From Acidobacteria bacterium UBA2161 (GTDB lineage Bacteria > Acidobacteriota > Vicinamibacteria > Vicinamibacterales > UBA823), in the NCBI GenBank assembly GCA_002328835.1, contig DCWN01000026.1, forward strand, positions 49,348-113,347: 64,000 nucleotides of DNA, in the 5' to 3' direction. Each line of letters starts with the position of its first letter. Positions within the stretch are counted from its first letter, which is position 1. The position numbers and the translations under genes were made by a program. The notes beneath the pieces were generated by a model. The model was not told the DNA's origin and searched no databases. It saw only the letters and a program-made list of their open reading frames with translations. Positions 42,614 through 52,725 of this stretch are shown piece by piece.

Positions 42614-43428
42614 GACGTCGCCTTGGCGCCGATGCGAGCCCAGACCATCTGAAGTCCCTGGAGCGTCAGCTCCGGCTCGACCGCCTCGATCACCGACGTC
42701 TCCGCCGCCACGATGCCGGCCATCCCCCCGGTCGCCACGCAGCACGCCGGGCCCGTGCCGTCTCCCTCGAGTTCCTCGCGAATGCGGGCGACCATCCCCT
42801 CGACCATGGCGACGTAGCCGTAGAAGAGTCCAGACTGCATCGAGCCGACGGTGGTCTTGCCGATGATCCGGTCCGGCCTGCGGACGTCGACGCGCGGGAG
42901 ACGCGCGGCGCGCTGGAACAGCGCATCGGCAGAGATTTGCACGCCGGGACAGATGACGCCGCCGAGGTACTCGCCGCGCGCGGAGATGCAATCGAACGTC
43001 GTGGCGGTGCCGAAGTCGACGATGATGATCGGGATGCCCCGTGCCCGGCCGAACCGTTCGTAGGCGGCGATGCCGTTGACCAGGCGGTCGGCGCCGACCT
43101 CGCCGGGCGAGTCGTAGCGCACCGGCATGCCGGTGTCCGCGGTGGGGTCGACGACGACGGCCTTCCGGTCGAAGTACGTGGCGATCATCTCGCACACCGG
43201 TCCGGTCAGTGCGGGCACGACCGACGCGACGACCACGCCGCCGATCGACGCCTTGTCAAGACCGCGCGCCTGAAACAAGTCGCCCACCAGGATGCCGAGT
43301 TCGTCGGCGGTCCGCTCCTTGAGCGTAGCGAGACGCCAGCTCTGGGTCAGGGTCTCACCGTCGAAGACCCCGAGCGTGACGTTCGTGTTGCCTACGTCAA
43401 TCGCCAGCAGCATGCCGTCTCGCTTCAT
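42610..43428 (-). CDS. coaX: Type III pantothenate kinase CoaX
   Basis: First step of coenzyme A synthesis, phosphorylating pantothenate. The 272-residue protein has LLAIDVGNTNVTLGVFDG (phosphate 1), DSPGEVGADRLVNGIAAYER, IIIVDFGTATTFDCISARGE (phosphate 2) and ICPGVQISADALFQRAARLP, all diagnostic. The start at MKRDGMLLAI is supported by AGGG 8 nt upstream; the ATG five codons later is an alternative. It lies 25 bp after birA, a common pairing. Confidence 0.95.
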   Translation of the reverse strand: MKRDGMLLAIDVGNTNVTLGVFDGETLTQSWRLATLKERTADELGILVGDLFQARGLDKASIGGVVVASVVPALTGPVCEMIATYFDRKAVVVDPTADTGMPVRYDSPGEVGADRLVNGIAAYERFGRARGIPIIIVDFGTATTFDCISARGEYLGGVICPGVQISADALFQRAARLPRVDVRRPDRIIGKTTVGSMQSGLFYGYVAMVEGMVARIREELEGDGTGPACCVATGGMAGIVAAETSVIEAVEPELTLQGLQMVWARIGAKATS

Positions 43429-43453
43429 GCGGGCCACCCTTGGCGCGCCACCC

Positions 43454-44254
43454 TCACACCCACCGCACGACCCCCGCCACGACCCGCTCGATCGCGCCGT
43501 CGATCCGCACCAGCAGCGCCCCGTCCTCGTCGATGCCCGCCGTCGTGCCACGGCGCGGGCCGCCGGCACCGGCCAGTTCGACAGCGGCGTCGACACTCGA
43601 AGGCGACAGGACCCGCCAGCGATCCAGGATAGCACCCGTCCGCCCGGCGACCATCGCGGCCCGCCACGACACCAGGGCAGCCAACACCTCGACCATCAGC
43701 GTTTCCAGGGACGGTACCCGTGCGCCTTCGGCCTCGATCGACGTGACCGTCCCGGGCGGCGCGTCCGGCCGCGGTGCAGCTCGCAGGTTGATCCCGAAAC
43801 CAACGACGACGTGCGCGAGCCCGGATGCCGACGTCCCGGCCTCCGCGAGAATCCCGCCCAGCTTCCGCCGTCCCCCGTGCTCGACGACGAGATCGTTGGG
43901 CCACTTGAGGGCGACCTCGAGCCCGGCCACCTTCCGCATCGCGTCGGCGATCGCAACGCCGCACATCAGCGTCACCAGCGGCGCCAGCGCCGGTGGCCGG
44001 AGCACCACCGACGCATACAGTCCGGCACCCGCAGGCGACGACCAGACATGCCCCCGACGCCCGCGCCCAGCCGTCTGGGCGCCGGCCACCACGGTCGTGC
44101 CCTCGGGCGCGCCCCCCAGCGCCAACTCGATCGCCTTGTCGTTCGTCGATCCGATCTCTGGAAGGTAGCCGACCCGCTCGGCGAAGCCTCCGAGCCGCTC
44201 GGCATTGGCACGCAGGGCCCGACTCAACCGGACCGAGGGATCCGCGTCACTCAC
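43454..44254 (-). CDS. birA: Biotin-[acetyl-CoA-carboxylase] ligase BirA (no DNA-binding domain)
   Basis: Attaches biotin to carboxylases. The 266-residue monofunctional ligase has STNDKAIELALGGAPEGTTV, the adenylate-binding loop AGRGRRGHVWSSPAGAGLY, ALKWPNDLVVEHGGRRKLGG and VVVGFGINL, plus a C-terminal SH3-like domain (GTTAGIDEDGALLVRIDG). It lacks the N-terminal winged helix, so it is unlikely to act as a repressor. It overlaps the nadC stop by 4 bp. Confidence 0.94.
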   Translation of the reverse strand: MSDADPSVRLSRALRANAERLGGFAERVGYLPEIGSTNDKAIELALGGAPEGTTVVAGAQTAGRGRRGHVWSSPAGAGLYASVVLRPPALAPLVTLMCGVAIADAMRKVAGLEVALKWPNDLVVEHGGRRKLGGILAEAGTSASGLAHVVVGFGINLRAAPRPDAPPGTVTSIEAEGARVPSLETLMVEVLAALVSWRAAMVAGRTGAILDRWRVLSPSSVDAAVELAGAGGPRRGTTAGIDEDGALLVRIDGAIERVVAGVVRWV

Positions 44255-45099
44255 GACTCGCCACGCTCGAGATCCAGACCGAAGTCCACGGCCGGAGCCG
44301 AATGGGTCAACGCGCCGATCGACACGAAGTCCGCGCCGGTCGCGGCGATCCCGGCCATCCGCTCCAGCGACACGCCACCCGACACCTCGACCGTGGCTCG
44401 GCCCCGACTGCGGCGGACGACCTCACCCACGTCCGCGTCGTCCATGTTGTCGACCAGCAGCCGATCCGCGCCGGCCGCCAGCGCCGCGTCGGCCTGGGCG
44501 AGACTCTCGACCTCGACCTGCACCGACCGACCGCCGTTGGCCGCACGCGCCGACCGCACGGCGGGCCCGACGCCGCCCGCCAGCGCGATATGGTTGTCCT
44601 TGATCAGCACACCATCATCGAGCGCGAACCGATGGTTGGTGCCGCCACCGACGCGCACGGCGTACTTCTCGAGCTGTCTGAGTGTCGGGGTCGTCTTGCG
44701 CGTGTCGAGCACGGTGACGGCGCCGGCGGCAGTGACGAAGGCGCGTGTGAGCGTCGCGATGCCCGAGAGCCGCTGCAGGAAATTCAGCGCCGTGCGCTCG
44801 CCGGCCAGGAGTGCCCGCGCCGCGCCGGACAGACCGACCACGACCTCGCCGGCCGCGCACGTGTCGCCGTCGGCTCGGTGCGGCGTGACGACGACCTCCG
44901 GATCGAGCTGGCGGAAGACCTCCGCGACGATCTCGAGTCCGGCCACGACACAGGCGGACTTCGCGACAATTCGGCCCGCGGCCCGCGCGACCGCCGGCAC
45001 CACCGCCGCGCTCGTGACGTCGCCCGCGCCGACGTCCTCCTCCAGCGCGCGCCGGACGAGCTCGCGATAGGTCGCTGGCTCGAGCGAGCGCGTGGTCAC
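44251..45099 (-). CDS. nadC: Nicotinate-nucleotide pyrophosphorylase (quinolinate phosphoribosyltransferase)
   Basis: Converts quinolinate and PRPP to nicotinate mononucleotide in de novo NAD synthesis. The 282-residue protein has ERTALNFLQRLSGIATLTRAF, LDTRKTTPTLRQLEKYAVRV, GGTNHRFALDDGVLIKDNH, LLVDNMDDADVGEVV and TVEVSGGVSLERM. The start is GTG, overlapping the valS stop as GTGA (45096-45099). nadA and nadB are not in the window. Confidence 0.96.
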   Translation of the reverse strand: MTTRSLEPATYRELVRRALEEDVGAGDVTSAAVVPAVARAAGRIVAKSACVVAGLEIVAEVFRQLDPEVVVTPHRADGDTCAAGEVVVGLSGAARALLAGERTALNFLQRLSGIATLTRAFVTAAGAVTVLDTRKTTPTLRQLEKYAVRVGGGTNHRFALDDGVLIKDNHIALAGGVGPAVRSARAANGGRSVQVEVESLAQADAALAAGADRLLVDNMDDADVGEVVRRSRGRATVEVSGGVSLERMAGIAATGADFVSIGALTHSAPAVDFGLDLERGES

Positions 45100-47768
45100 C
45101 GCGACAGCTCCTGCAGCAGGCGTTCGAGCTTCTGTCGCTGCTCGGTCACGCCCTGCAGCCGCGTCTCGGTCTCCGCGACGACGTCGGGTGCGGCGCGCTC
45201 ACGGAACTTCGGGTTCCCCAGCTTCGCTTCGTCGGCGGCCTGTTGCTTCCCGATCTTGGCCAGCTCCTTCTCGATGCGCTGCAGCTCGGCCTGTCGGTCG
45301 ACGATGCCGGCAAGCGGCAGATGGACTTGCAGCCCGCGAACGACGCGCACCACGGTCTCCGGGTCCCTCGCCACGTGGGCTTCGAACTCGAGGCGCTCGA
45401 GGCCGGCCAGCCGCGTGAGGTGATCGCGATTGCCCTCGAGCGTCGCGCGTGTGCCCGCGTCGGCTCCCTCGACGAATGCCACCAGTTTCCGGGCTGGCGC
45501 CACCCCCCATTCCGACCTGACCGTCCGGATGGCGGTGATGACCTCCTGCAGGGCAGCCATCTCGGCGGCCGCAGCCTCATCGAGCCACGCCGACTCCCCC
45601 ATCGGGAACGCCGCGAGCGTGAGGGTCTGGTGCTCGCCGTCAGCCGTGCGGCCATCGGCCGGTCGCCGGGGTAGCTGCTGCCAGACCTCTTCGGTGACGA
45701 ACGGGATGATTGGATGCAGCAGCCGCAGCGTCCGGTCGTGCACTTCGAGGAGCACCGCCACCGCGGTGTCGCGGTCGGGCCCCTCCGACTGGAGGTAGGG
45801 CTTGACCAGCTCGATGTACCAATCGGCGTACTCGTGCCAGAAGAAGTGGTAGAGCCGGTCGGCGGCCACGTCGAAGCGAAACGCATCGAGCGCCGCGTTG
45901 ACCTCGGCACCCAGGGCGCTGACGCGATGCAGGATCCACCGATGCGCGAGCGCCGCCGGGCGGGCGGGCGGCTCGGGCCGCGTCTCAATCTCCCCGATCT
46001 GCATCAGCACGAAGCGTGAGGCATTCCAGATCTTGTTGACGAACTGCCGGTAGCCTCGGAGGCGGCCCTCGGACAGCGCGATGTCCATGCCGGGAGAGGC
46101 GAGCGCGGTCAGCGTGAACCGCAGTGCATCGGCGCCGATCTCGTCCATCAACTCGAGCGGATTGACGACGTTCCCCTTCGACTTGCTCATCTTCTTCCCG
46201 TGCGCGTCACGCACGAGCGAGGTGATGTAGACCTTCCGAAACGGCACCTCCTGCCCGAACTTCAGGCCGAGCATGATCATCCGCGCCACCCAGAAGAAGA
46301 TGATGTCGAGCGCGGTGATCATCACGCTCGTCGGGTAGTAGCGCTCCAGGTCGGCCGTCGACTCCGGCCAGCCCATCGTGCTGAAGGGCCAGAGTCCAGA
46401 ACTGAACCAGGTGTCGAGGACGTCGGTCTCCTGGCGCAGCGCTCCGCCGCACGGGCATTGCTCGGGCGTCGTCTCCGCCACTATCGTCCGGTCGCAGGTG
46501 TCGCAGTACCACGCCGGGATCCGGTGGCCCCACCAGAGCTGGCGTGAGATGCACCAGTCGTGGATGTTGGTCATCCACTCGAAGTAGGTCTTCTCCCAGT
46601 TCTCGGGCACGAAGGTGATGCGGCCCGACCGCACCGCGTCGACCGCCGGCTCCGCCAGCGGGGCGATGCGGACGAACCACTGGGTCGACACGAGCGGCTC
46701 GACGACCGTTCCGCAGCGCTGACAGTGCCCGACCGCATGCCGGTGAGCCTCGGTGTGGTCCAGCGCCCCGTCGCGCTCCAGTTGCTCGACCACCGCCGCG
46801 CGAGCCTTGCGCCGGTCGAGGCCGGCGAACGGCCCGGCTGCCTCGGTCATCCGCCCGTCCTCGTCGATCACCGACTCCTGCGGGAGATCGTGGCGCTGGC
46901 CCATCGCGAAGTCGTTGGGATCGTGCGCGGGCGTCACCTTGACGGCGCCGGTGCCGAACTCCGTCGCCACAAACGCATCGGCAATGACCGGCAGCTCCCG
47001 CCCCAGGATCGGCAGCCGCAGGCGCCGACCGACCGCGTCTCGATAGCGCTCGTCGTCGGGATGCACCGCGACGGCCGTGTCCCCGAGCATCGTCTCCGGA
47101 CGCGTGGTCGCGACCATGATGCTGCCGCTGCCGTGGCCGTCCGCAAACGGATATCGCACGTAGTACAGCGAGCCGTTGGTCTCGCGGTGCACGACCTCGA
47201 GGTCAGACAGGGCGGTCCGGCACCGCGGACACCAGTTGACGATGTAGTTACCGCGATGGATCAAGCCCTCGTCGTACAGCGTGACGAACGCCTTCCGGAC
47301 GGCGCGAGAGAGATCCTCGTCGAGCGTGAACCGCTCGCGGCTCCAGTCGACCGACGAACCCAGAGTGCGCATCTGACCGATGATCGTGCCCTTGCTCTGC
47401 CGGGCCCAATCCCAGACGCGAGCTTCGAACGCGTCGCGGCCAAGGTCGTGCCGGGTCTTCCCTTCGTCGGCCAGGTGGCGTTCGACGACATTCTGGGTCG
47501 CGATGCCGGCGTGATCCGTCCCGGGCAGCCAGAGCACGTCGTCACCGCGCATCCGTCGCCAGCGCGCGACGATGTCGGGCAGCGTTTGATTGAAGGCGTG
47601 ACCGATGTGGAGCCACCCGGTCACGTTCGGCGGCGGCAGCACCATGCTGAATGGCGGCCGGCCTGAATCGGGATCGGCGCGAAACGCCCCGATCGACTCC
47701 CAGAAGGCGTACCACTTTGGATCGACGTCGCGATGCTCGAACGTCTTGGACAGATCAACCTTGGCCAT
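45096..47768 (-). CDS. valS: Valyl-tRNA synthetase
   Basis: Class I synthetase. The 890-residue protein has the HIGH motif in PPPNVTGWLHIGHAFNQTLP (about residues 46-65), the editing CP1 domain (TTRPETMLGDTAVAVHPDDE), a probable zinc-binding segment (YCDTCDRTIVAETTPEQCPC), KKMSKSKGNVVNP, the anticodon-binding helical domain and a C-terminal coiled-coil (RQAELQRIEKELAKIGKQQA) typical of ValS. It heads the valS-nadC-birA-coaX-unknown-methyltransferase run, in which most junctions overlap. Confidence 0.97.
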   Translation of the reverse strand: MAKVDLSKTFEHRDVDPKWYAFWESIGAFRADPDSGRPPFSMVLPPPNVTGWLHIGHAFNQTLPDIVARWRRMRGDDVLWLPGTDHAGIATQNVVERHLADEGKTRHDLGRDAFEARVWDWARQSKGTIIGQMRTLGSSVDWSRERFTLDEDLSRAVRKAFVTLYDEGLIHRGNYIVNWCPRCRTALSDLEVVHRETNGSLYYVRYPFADGHGSGSIMVATTRPETMLGDTAVAVHPDDERYRDAVGRRLRLPILGRELPVIADAFVATEFGTGAVKVTPAHDPNDFAMGQRHDLPQESVIDEDGRMTEAAGPFAGLDRRKARAAVVEQLERDGALDHTEAHRHAVGHCQRCGTVVEPLVSTQWFVRIAPLAEPAVDAVRSGRITFVPENWEKTYFEWMTNIHDWCISRQLWWGHRIPAWYCDTCDRTIVAETTPEQCPCGGALRQETDVLDTWFSSGLWPFSTMGWPESTADLERYYPTSVMITALDIIFFWVARMIMLGLKFGQEVPFRKVYITSLVRDAHGKKMSKSKGNVVNPLELMDEIGADALRFTLTALASPGMDIALSEGRLRGYRQFVNKIWNASRFVLMQIGEIETRPEPPARPAALAHRWILHRVSALGAEVNAALDAFRFDVAADRLYHFFWHEYADWYIELVKPYLQSEGPDRDTAVAVLLEVHDRTLRLLHPIIPFVTEEVWQQLPRRPADGRTADGEHQTLTLAAFPMGESAWLDEAAAAEMAALQEVITAIRTVRSEWGVAPARKLVAFVEGADAGTRATLEGNRDHLTRLAGLERLEFEAHVARDPETVVRVVRGLQVHLPLAGIVDRQAELQRIEKELAKIGKQQAADEAKLGNPKFRERAAPDVVAETETRLQGVTEQRQKLERLLQELSR

Positions 47769-47833
47769 GGGCGCTCTGATCGTATCAGGCTCGGTGGAGA
47801 TCGGCCCCGGAGGCAGGGCGGGAGCGAACCAGA

Positions 47834-49189
47834 CTAGGTGGCGTCGGCGTCGGACTTGATCCGGTCGATCTCGTCCTGGACGAGCCGTTCGGCCACCTGA
47901 GAGACCTCGCGCGTGACCGCGTCCTCGACGACCTGATCGGTCAGCTGATCGAGGACTCGGCTCGTCACCGCGGCCACCAGACGCTCGGTCGCCAGGGCGG
48001 ACGCGGCTCGCTCGCCGGCCGTGGGCTGCGGCGACGGCCAGCTCTGCTCCGCCGCGAGCAGCGCGGCGAACGCCTCGGCCAGTGACACCGGCGCACCGGC
48101 TGCGGCCGGCGGCGCCGCGACCGGTGGCATCGGCGTGGGCGCGGCGGGCGGTTCCTCGACAGCCGGTTCAACCTCGGCCGGTGCGACGGCGGCCGGTTCT
48201 TCGACGACCGGGTCGGCCTCGCCCGGTGCGACCGCGTCGGACACCTCGGGTTCCGGCGGTGGCGTCGCGTCGTCCGGCGCCGCGCTCGCCGCCGGTTCGT
48301 CGTCGAACGGTTGCACATCCGGTACGTCTGGCGCGGCCGGCTGCACGGACAGATCGGCTGCCGGCGTCGACGCACCGCTGTCGCTCTCGGTTGGCGCGAA
48401 CGTCGGTACGGCGGTCGACGCATCGGCCGCAGGCTCGGATGCCTCGAGGTCTGGCGGGTTCAGGACCAGATCGGACGCCGGCGCATCGGCCGCGCCGGGC
48501 TTCGTCGACTCGCCGAACTGTCCGATCAACTGCTCCAGGTGATCAAAGTAGTCGTCGAGCGAATCCTCCGGCGGCACCGACTCACCAGTGACCGAGATGT
48601 TCGACGTCTCGGTCTGCAACTCGTCGAGGACCGGCGTCGCCTCCGACGGAGTCGGATCGACACTCGGCGTCTCGATCGCGGACGGCGCTGGATCGGGCTC
48701 AGCGGCCACCGGGGCAGGCTCGGCAGTCGCGCCATCGACCTCGCGCACCAGGGCGATGGCCTTTGCACCGATACCCGACACCTCATCATCGAGCGGGGCC
48801 GTCCAGAGCGCCGCGGGACGCTCGCCGGCGAGGAGGTCCCGGACACGGTTGATCACCATCTGCGGCTCGAACGGTTTCACCATGTGGCCGTCGCAGCCGA
48901 TTCGCTTCGCGCGCTCCTCGTCGACCGGTTCGTACGCCCCAGTGAGGAGGATGACGGGAATACGCGACAACAGGGGGTCACCCTTCACGAACTCCGCCAC
49001 TTCGTAGCCAGTCTTCTCCGGCATGCCGACGTCGGCGAGCACGATGTCAGGCGGTTCCGCACGAATCTGATCGATCGCCTGCTGGCCATCGCCCACCGCG
49101 GTGACCGTCACGTCTTCCTCGGTGAACGTCAGCTCGATCACGCGCTGGATCGTCACGGAGTCGTCGGCAAGCAGCAGGCGGTGGGCCAT
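47834..49189 (-). CDS. Response regulator with long Pro/Ala/Glu-rich linker and C-terminal helical module
   Basis: A 451-residue protein. The N-terminal receiver domain (residues 1-120) has the acidic pair in LLLADDSVTIQRVIELTF, phospho-acceptor Asp in DIVLADVGMPEKTGYEV, a Thr in ILLTGAYEP and Lys in HMVKPFEP. About 250 low-complexity residues (Pro, Ala, Glu, Asp) follow. The C-terminal helical segment VTSRVLDQLTDQVVEDAVTR and EVSQVAERLVQDEIDRIKSD is probably an oligomerisation or docking helix. There is no DNA-binding or enzymatic output domain. I suspect a scaffold or polarity-type regulator resembling myxobacterial single receivers. Confidence 0.85.
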   Translation of the reverse strand: MAHRLLLADDSVTIQRVIELTFTEEDVTVTAVGDGQQAIDQIRAEPPDIVLADVGMPEKTGYEVAEFVKGDPLLSRIPVILLTGAYEPVDEERAKRIGCDGHMVKPFEPQMVINRVRDLLAGERPAALWTAPLDDEVSGIGAKAIALVREVDGATAEPAPVAAEPDPAPSAIETPSVDPTPSEATPVLDELQTETSNISVTGESVPPEDSLDDYFDHLEQLIGQFGESTKPGAADAPASDLVLNPPDLEASEPAADASTAVPTFAPTESDSGASTPAADLSVQPAAPDVPDVQPFDDEPAASAAPDDATPPPEPEVSDAVAPGEADPVVEEPAAVAPAEVEPAVEEPPAAPTPMPPVAAPPAAAGAPVSLAEAFAALLAAEQSWPSPQPTAGERAASALATERLVAAVTSRVLDQLTDQVVEDAVTREVSQVAERLVQDEIDRIKSDADAT

Positions 49190-49255
49190 ATTTTCTGGAG
49201 CGTACCTGCCGTTGCGTGCAACGTCAAGCGACGACGCGAGCGGCGGGGGCCCGAC

Positions 49256-49663
49256 TCACGAGGTCGCGGCCTTGGGTCGGACGTGCTGGCGGATGAACTC
49301 GACGATCTCCTGCATCGACGTGCCAGGCGGGAACACGCCCGTGATGCCGATGGCGTGCAGCTTCGGCAGATCGGCGTCCGGAATGATGCCACCCACCACG
49401 ACGAGCACGTCCGAGATCTTCCTGGCCTCCAGCAACTCGACGACGCGGGGGCAGATGTGGTTGTGCGCGCCCGACAGAATGGAGAGTCCGATCACGTCGG
49501 CGTCCTCCTGGAGCGCGGCGTCCACGATCTGCTCCGGGGTTTGCCGGAGGCCAGTGTAGATCACCTCCATCCCCGCGTCGCGCAGCGCCCGGGCGATCAC
49601 CTTGGCACCGCGGTCGTGTCCGTCCAGGCCAGGTTTGGCGATGACGACGCGGATGTTGCGCAT
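49256..49663 (-). CDS. mcmB: Methylmalonyl-CoA mutase, B12-binding subunit
   Basis: Small cobalamin-binding subunit of a split (archaeal-type) acyl-CoA mutase. The 135-residue protein starts MRNIRVVIAKPGLDGHDRGA with the DxHxxG cobalt-ligand histidine, then GLSILSGAHNHICPRVVELL and VVVGGIIPDADLPKLHAIGI, all typical. The start at MRNIRV is chosen because the fold begins there; an upstream start would run into the large-subunit gene. It lies 14 bp after the large-subunit stop. Confidence 0.94.
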   Translation of the reverse strand: MRNIRVVIAKPGLDGHDRGAKVIARALRDAGMEVIYTGLRQTPEQIVDAALQEDADVIGLSILSGAHNHICPRVVELLEARKISDVLVVVGGIIPDADLPKLHAIGITGVFPPGTSMQEIVEFIRQHVRPKAATS

Positions 49664-49677
49664 GCCCGTTGGCGCGC

Positions 49678-51318
49678 TCAAATCGCCGGCGCCTCCTCGT
49701 ATTCGCCCCAGACGTCGCGCAGCGCATCGCACATCTCGCCCAGCGTCGCGTAGGCGCGGACGCTGTCGAGGAGCTTCGGCATCACGTTCTCCCGGCCACG
49801 CGCGGTCTCGCGCAGCGCATCGAGCGACCGTGCCACGCGTTCACCGTCGCGCGTCCGCCGAAGGTCGGCGAGTCGCGCCACCTGATCGTCGCCGACGCCT
49901 TCGTCGATGTACATCGTGGGCACGCCGGGTGCGGTGTCGTCGGCGTGCACGTTGACCCCAACGATGCCGCGCTCGCCCCGCTCCACTTCCGTCTGGAATC
50001 GATACGCGCTGTCCGCGATCTCCCGCTGGGGATATCCCTGCTCGATCGCTGCAACCATGCCGCCGAGATCATCGATCGTCGTGAAGTACTCGAGCGCGCC
50101 GGCTTCGAGATCGTTCGTGAGCGTCTCGAGATAGTACGAGCCCCCCAGCGGATCGGCGGCGCCCGCCAACCCGCTCTCGTGGGCGATGATCTGCTGCGTC
50201 CGTAGCGCCAGCGTGGCGGCCTCCACGGTCGGCAGCGCAAGCGCTTCGTCCAGCGAATTCGTGTGCAGCGAATTCGCGCCGCCGAGCACGGCGGCCAGCG
50301 CCTGCACCGCCGTTCGGATCACGTTGTTGTGCGGCTGCTGAGCGGTCAGTGACACCCCGGCGGTTTGCGCGTGAAACCGGAGCTTCCACGATCGCTCGTC
50401 ACGAGCGTCGAACCGGTCACGCATCACGCGACTCCACAGCCGGCGGGCCGCACGGTACTTGGCAATCTCCTCGAAGAACTCATTGTGGGCATTGAAGAAG
50501 AATGACATCCGCGGCACGAACGCATCGACCGCCAGGCCCGCCTCGATCCCGTACTCGACGTACTCGATTCCGTCGCGCAGTGTGAAGGCTAGTTCCTGCA
50601 GCGCGGTCGAGCCGGCCTCGCGGATGTGATACCCGCTGACCGAGATCGTGTTCCAGCGCGGCACGCGCTCGGCGCAGAACCCGAATACGTCGGTCACGAG
50701 CCGCATGGAGGACCCAGGCGGATAGATGTATTCCTTCTGCGCGATGTATTCCTTCAGGATGTCATTCTGAATCGTGCCCGAGATCTCGCGCCAATCCGCT
50801 CCCTGCTGCTCCGCCACCACGAGATACATGGCGAGCAGTATCGCCGCGGGCGAATTGATGGTCATCGACGTCGTGATCGTCGACACCGGGATCTGGGCGA
50901 AGAGCCGCTCCATGTCGGCGAGCGACGCCACGCTGGCGCCGCACTTGCCGACCTCGCCCAGGGACAGGGGATGGTCCGGGTCGCGCCCCATCAACGTCGG
51001 CAAGTCGAACGCCACGCTGAGCCCGGTGCCCCCCGCGCCGAGCAACTGCCGATACCGCGCGTTGGTCTCGTCCGGCGTGCCGAAGCCGGCGAACTGCCGC
51101 ATCGTCCAGAGCTTGCCGGCATAGCCGCTGGGGTGAATGCCGCGGGTGTAGGGAAACTGGCCGGGGTCTCCGAGATCCCGGTCGTAGACCAGATCCGCGG
51201 TCTCCGCCGGGCCGTACACCGGGGCGATCGGCAGGTTCGAGCTCGTCGTGAACCGCTCTGGTCGCGCCGGACGAGCAGGAGCGCGGGTGGGCGGAGCGTC
51301 TGACCTGACGGGGTTCAT
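49678..51318 (-). CDS. mcmA: Methylmalonyl-CoA mutase-type acyl-CoA mutase, large subunit
   Basis: Catalytic TIM-barrel subunit of adenosylcobalamin-dependent acyl-CoA mutase, 546 residues. Motifs: FPYTRGIHPSGYAGKLWTMR, SVAFDLPTLMGRDPDHPLSL, TTSMTINSPAAILLAMYLV, NDILKEYIAQKEYIYPPGSS, SVSGYHIREAGSTALQELAF, AGVSLTAQQPHNNVIRTAVQ. The substrate-carboxylate tyrosine of methylmalonyl-CoA mutases (RQYAGF) is replaced by phenylalanine (MRQFAGFG), as in isobutyryl-CoA mutases, while the arginine in the SMR motif is kept. MeaB and the epimerase in the window favour methylmalonyl-CoA as substrate, but specificity is open. Confidence 0.9.
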   Translation of the reverse strand: MNPVRSDAPPTRAPARPARPERFTTSSNLPIAPVYGPAETADLVYDRDLGDPGQFPYTRGIHPSGYAGKLWTMRQFAGFGTPDETNARYRQLLGAGGTGLSVAFDLPTLMGRDPDHPLSLGEVGKCGASVASLADMERLFAQIPVSTITTSMTINSPAAILLAMYLVVAEQQGADWREISGTIQNDILKEYIAQKEYIYPPGSSMRLVTDVFGFCAERVPRWNTISVSGYHIREAGSTALQELAFTLRDGIEYVEYGIEAGLAVDAFVPRMSFFFNAHNEFFEEIAKYRAARRLWSRVMRDRFDARDERSWKLRFHAQTAGVSLTAQQPHNNVIRTAVQALAAVLGGANSLHTNSLDEALALPTVEAATLALRTQQIIAHESGLAGAADPLGGSYYLETLTNDLEAGALEYFTTIDDLGGMVAAIEQGYPQREIADSAYRFQTEVERGERGIVGVNVHADDTAPGVPTMYIDEGVGDDQVARLADLRRTRDGERVARSLDALRETARGRENVMPKLLDSVRAYATLGEMCDALRDVWGEYEEAPAI

Positions 51319-51474
51319 GGTTGGCAGGCCGCGATCGTCATCGCCGGGCGGCGCACTGATGCGTCAGCATAGGCGCGGACGGCGGTGGAAATCAACGTTT
51401 CGCGGCAGCGCCGGTCCGCGAGTGCTGTAAGATTTTGGGCGGTGCGCTCGCCGGCGGGCGTGACGGGGGACCCC

Positions 51475-52721
<1,247 letters not shown>

Positions 52722-52725
<4 letters not shown>

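Noticed and set aside
42614..43195. 5' half of a long minus-strand frame ending at 41888
   Set aside because: This part lies inside coaX in another register. The real gene begins at the GTG at 42613 that overlaps the coaX stop.
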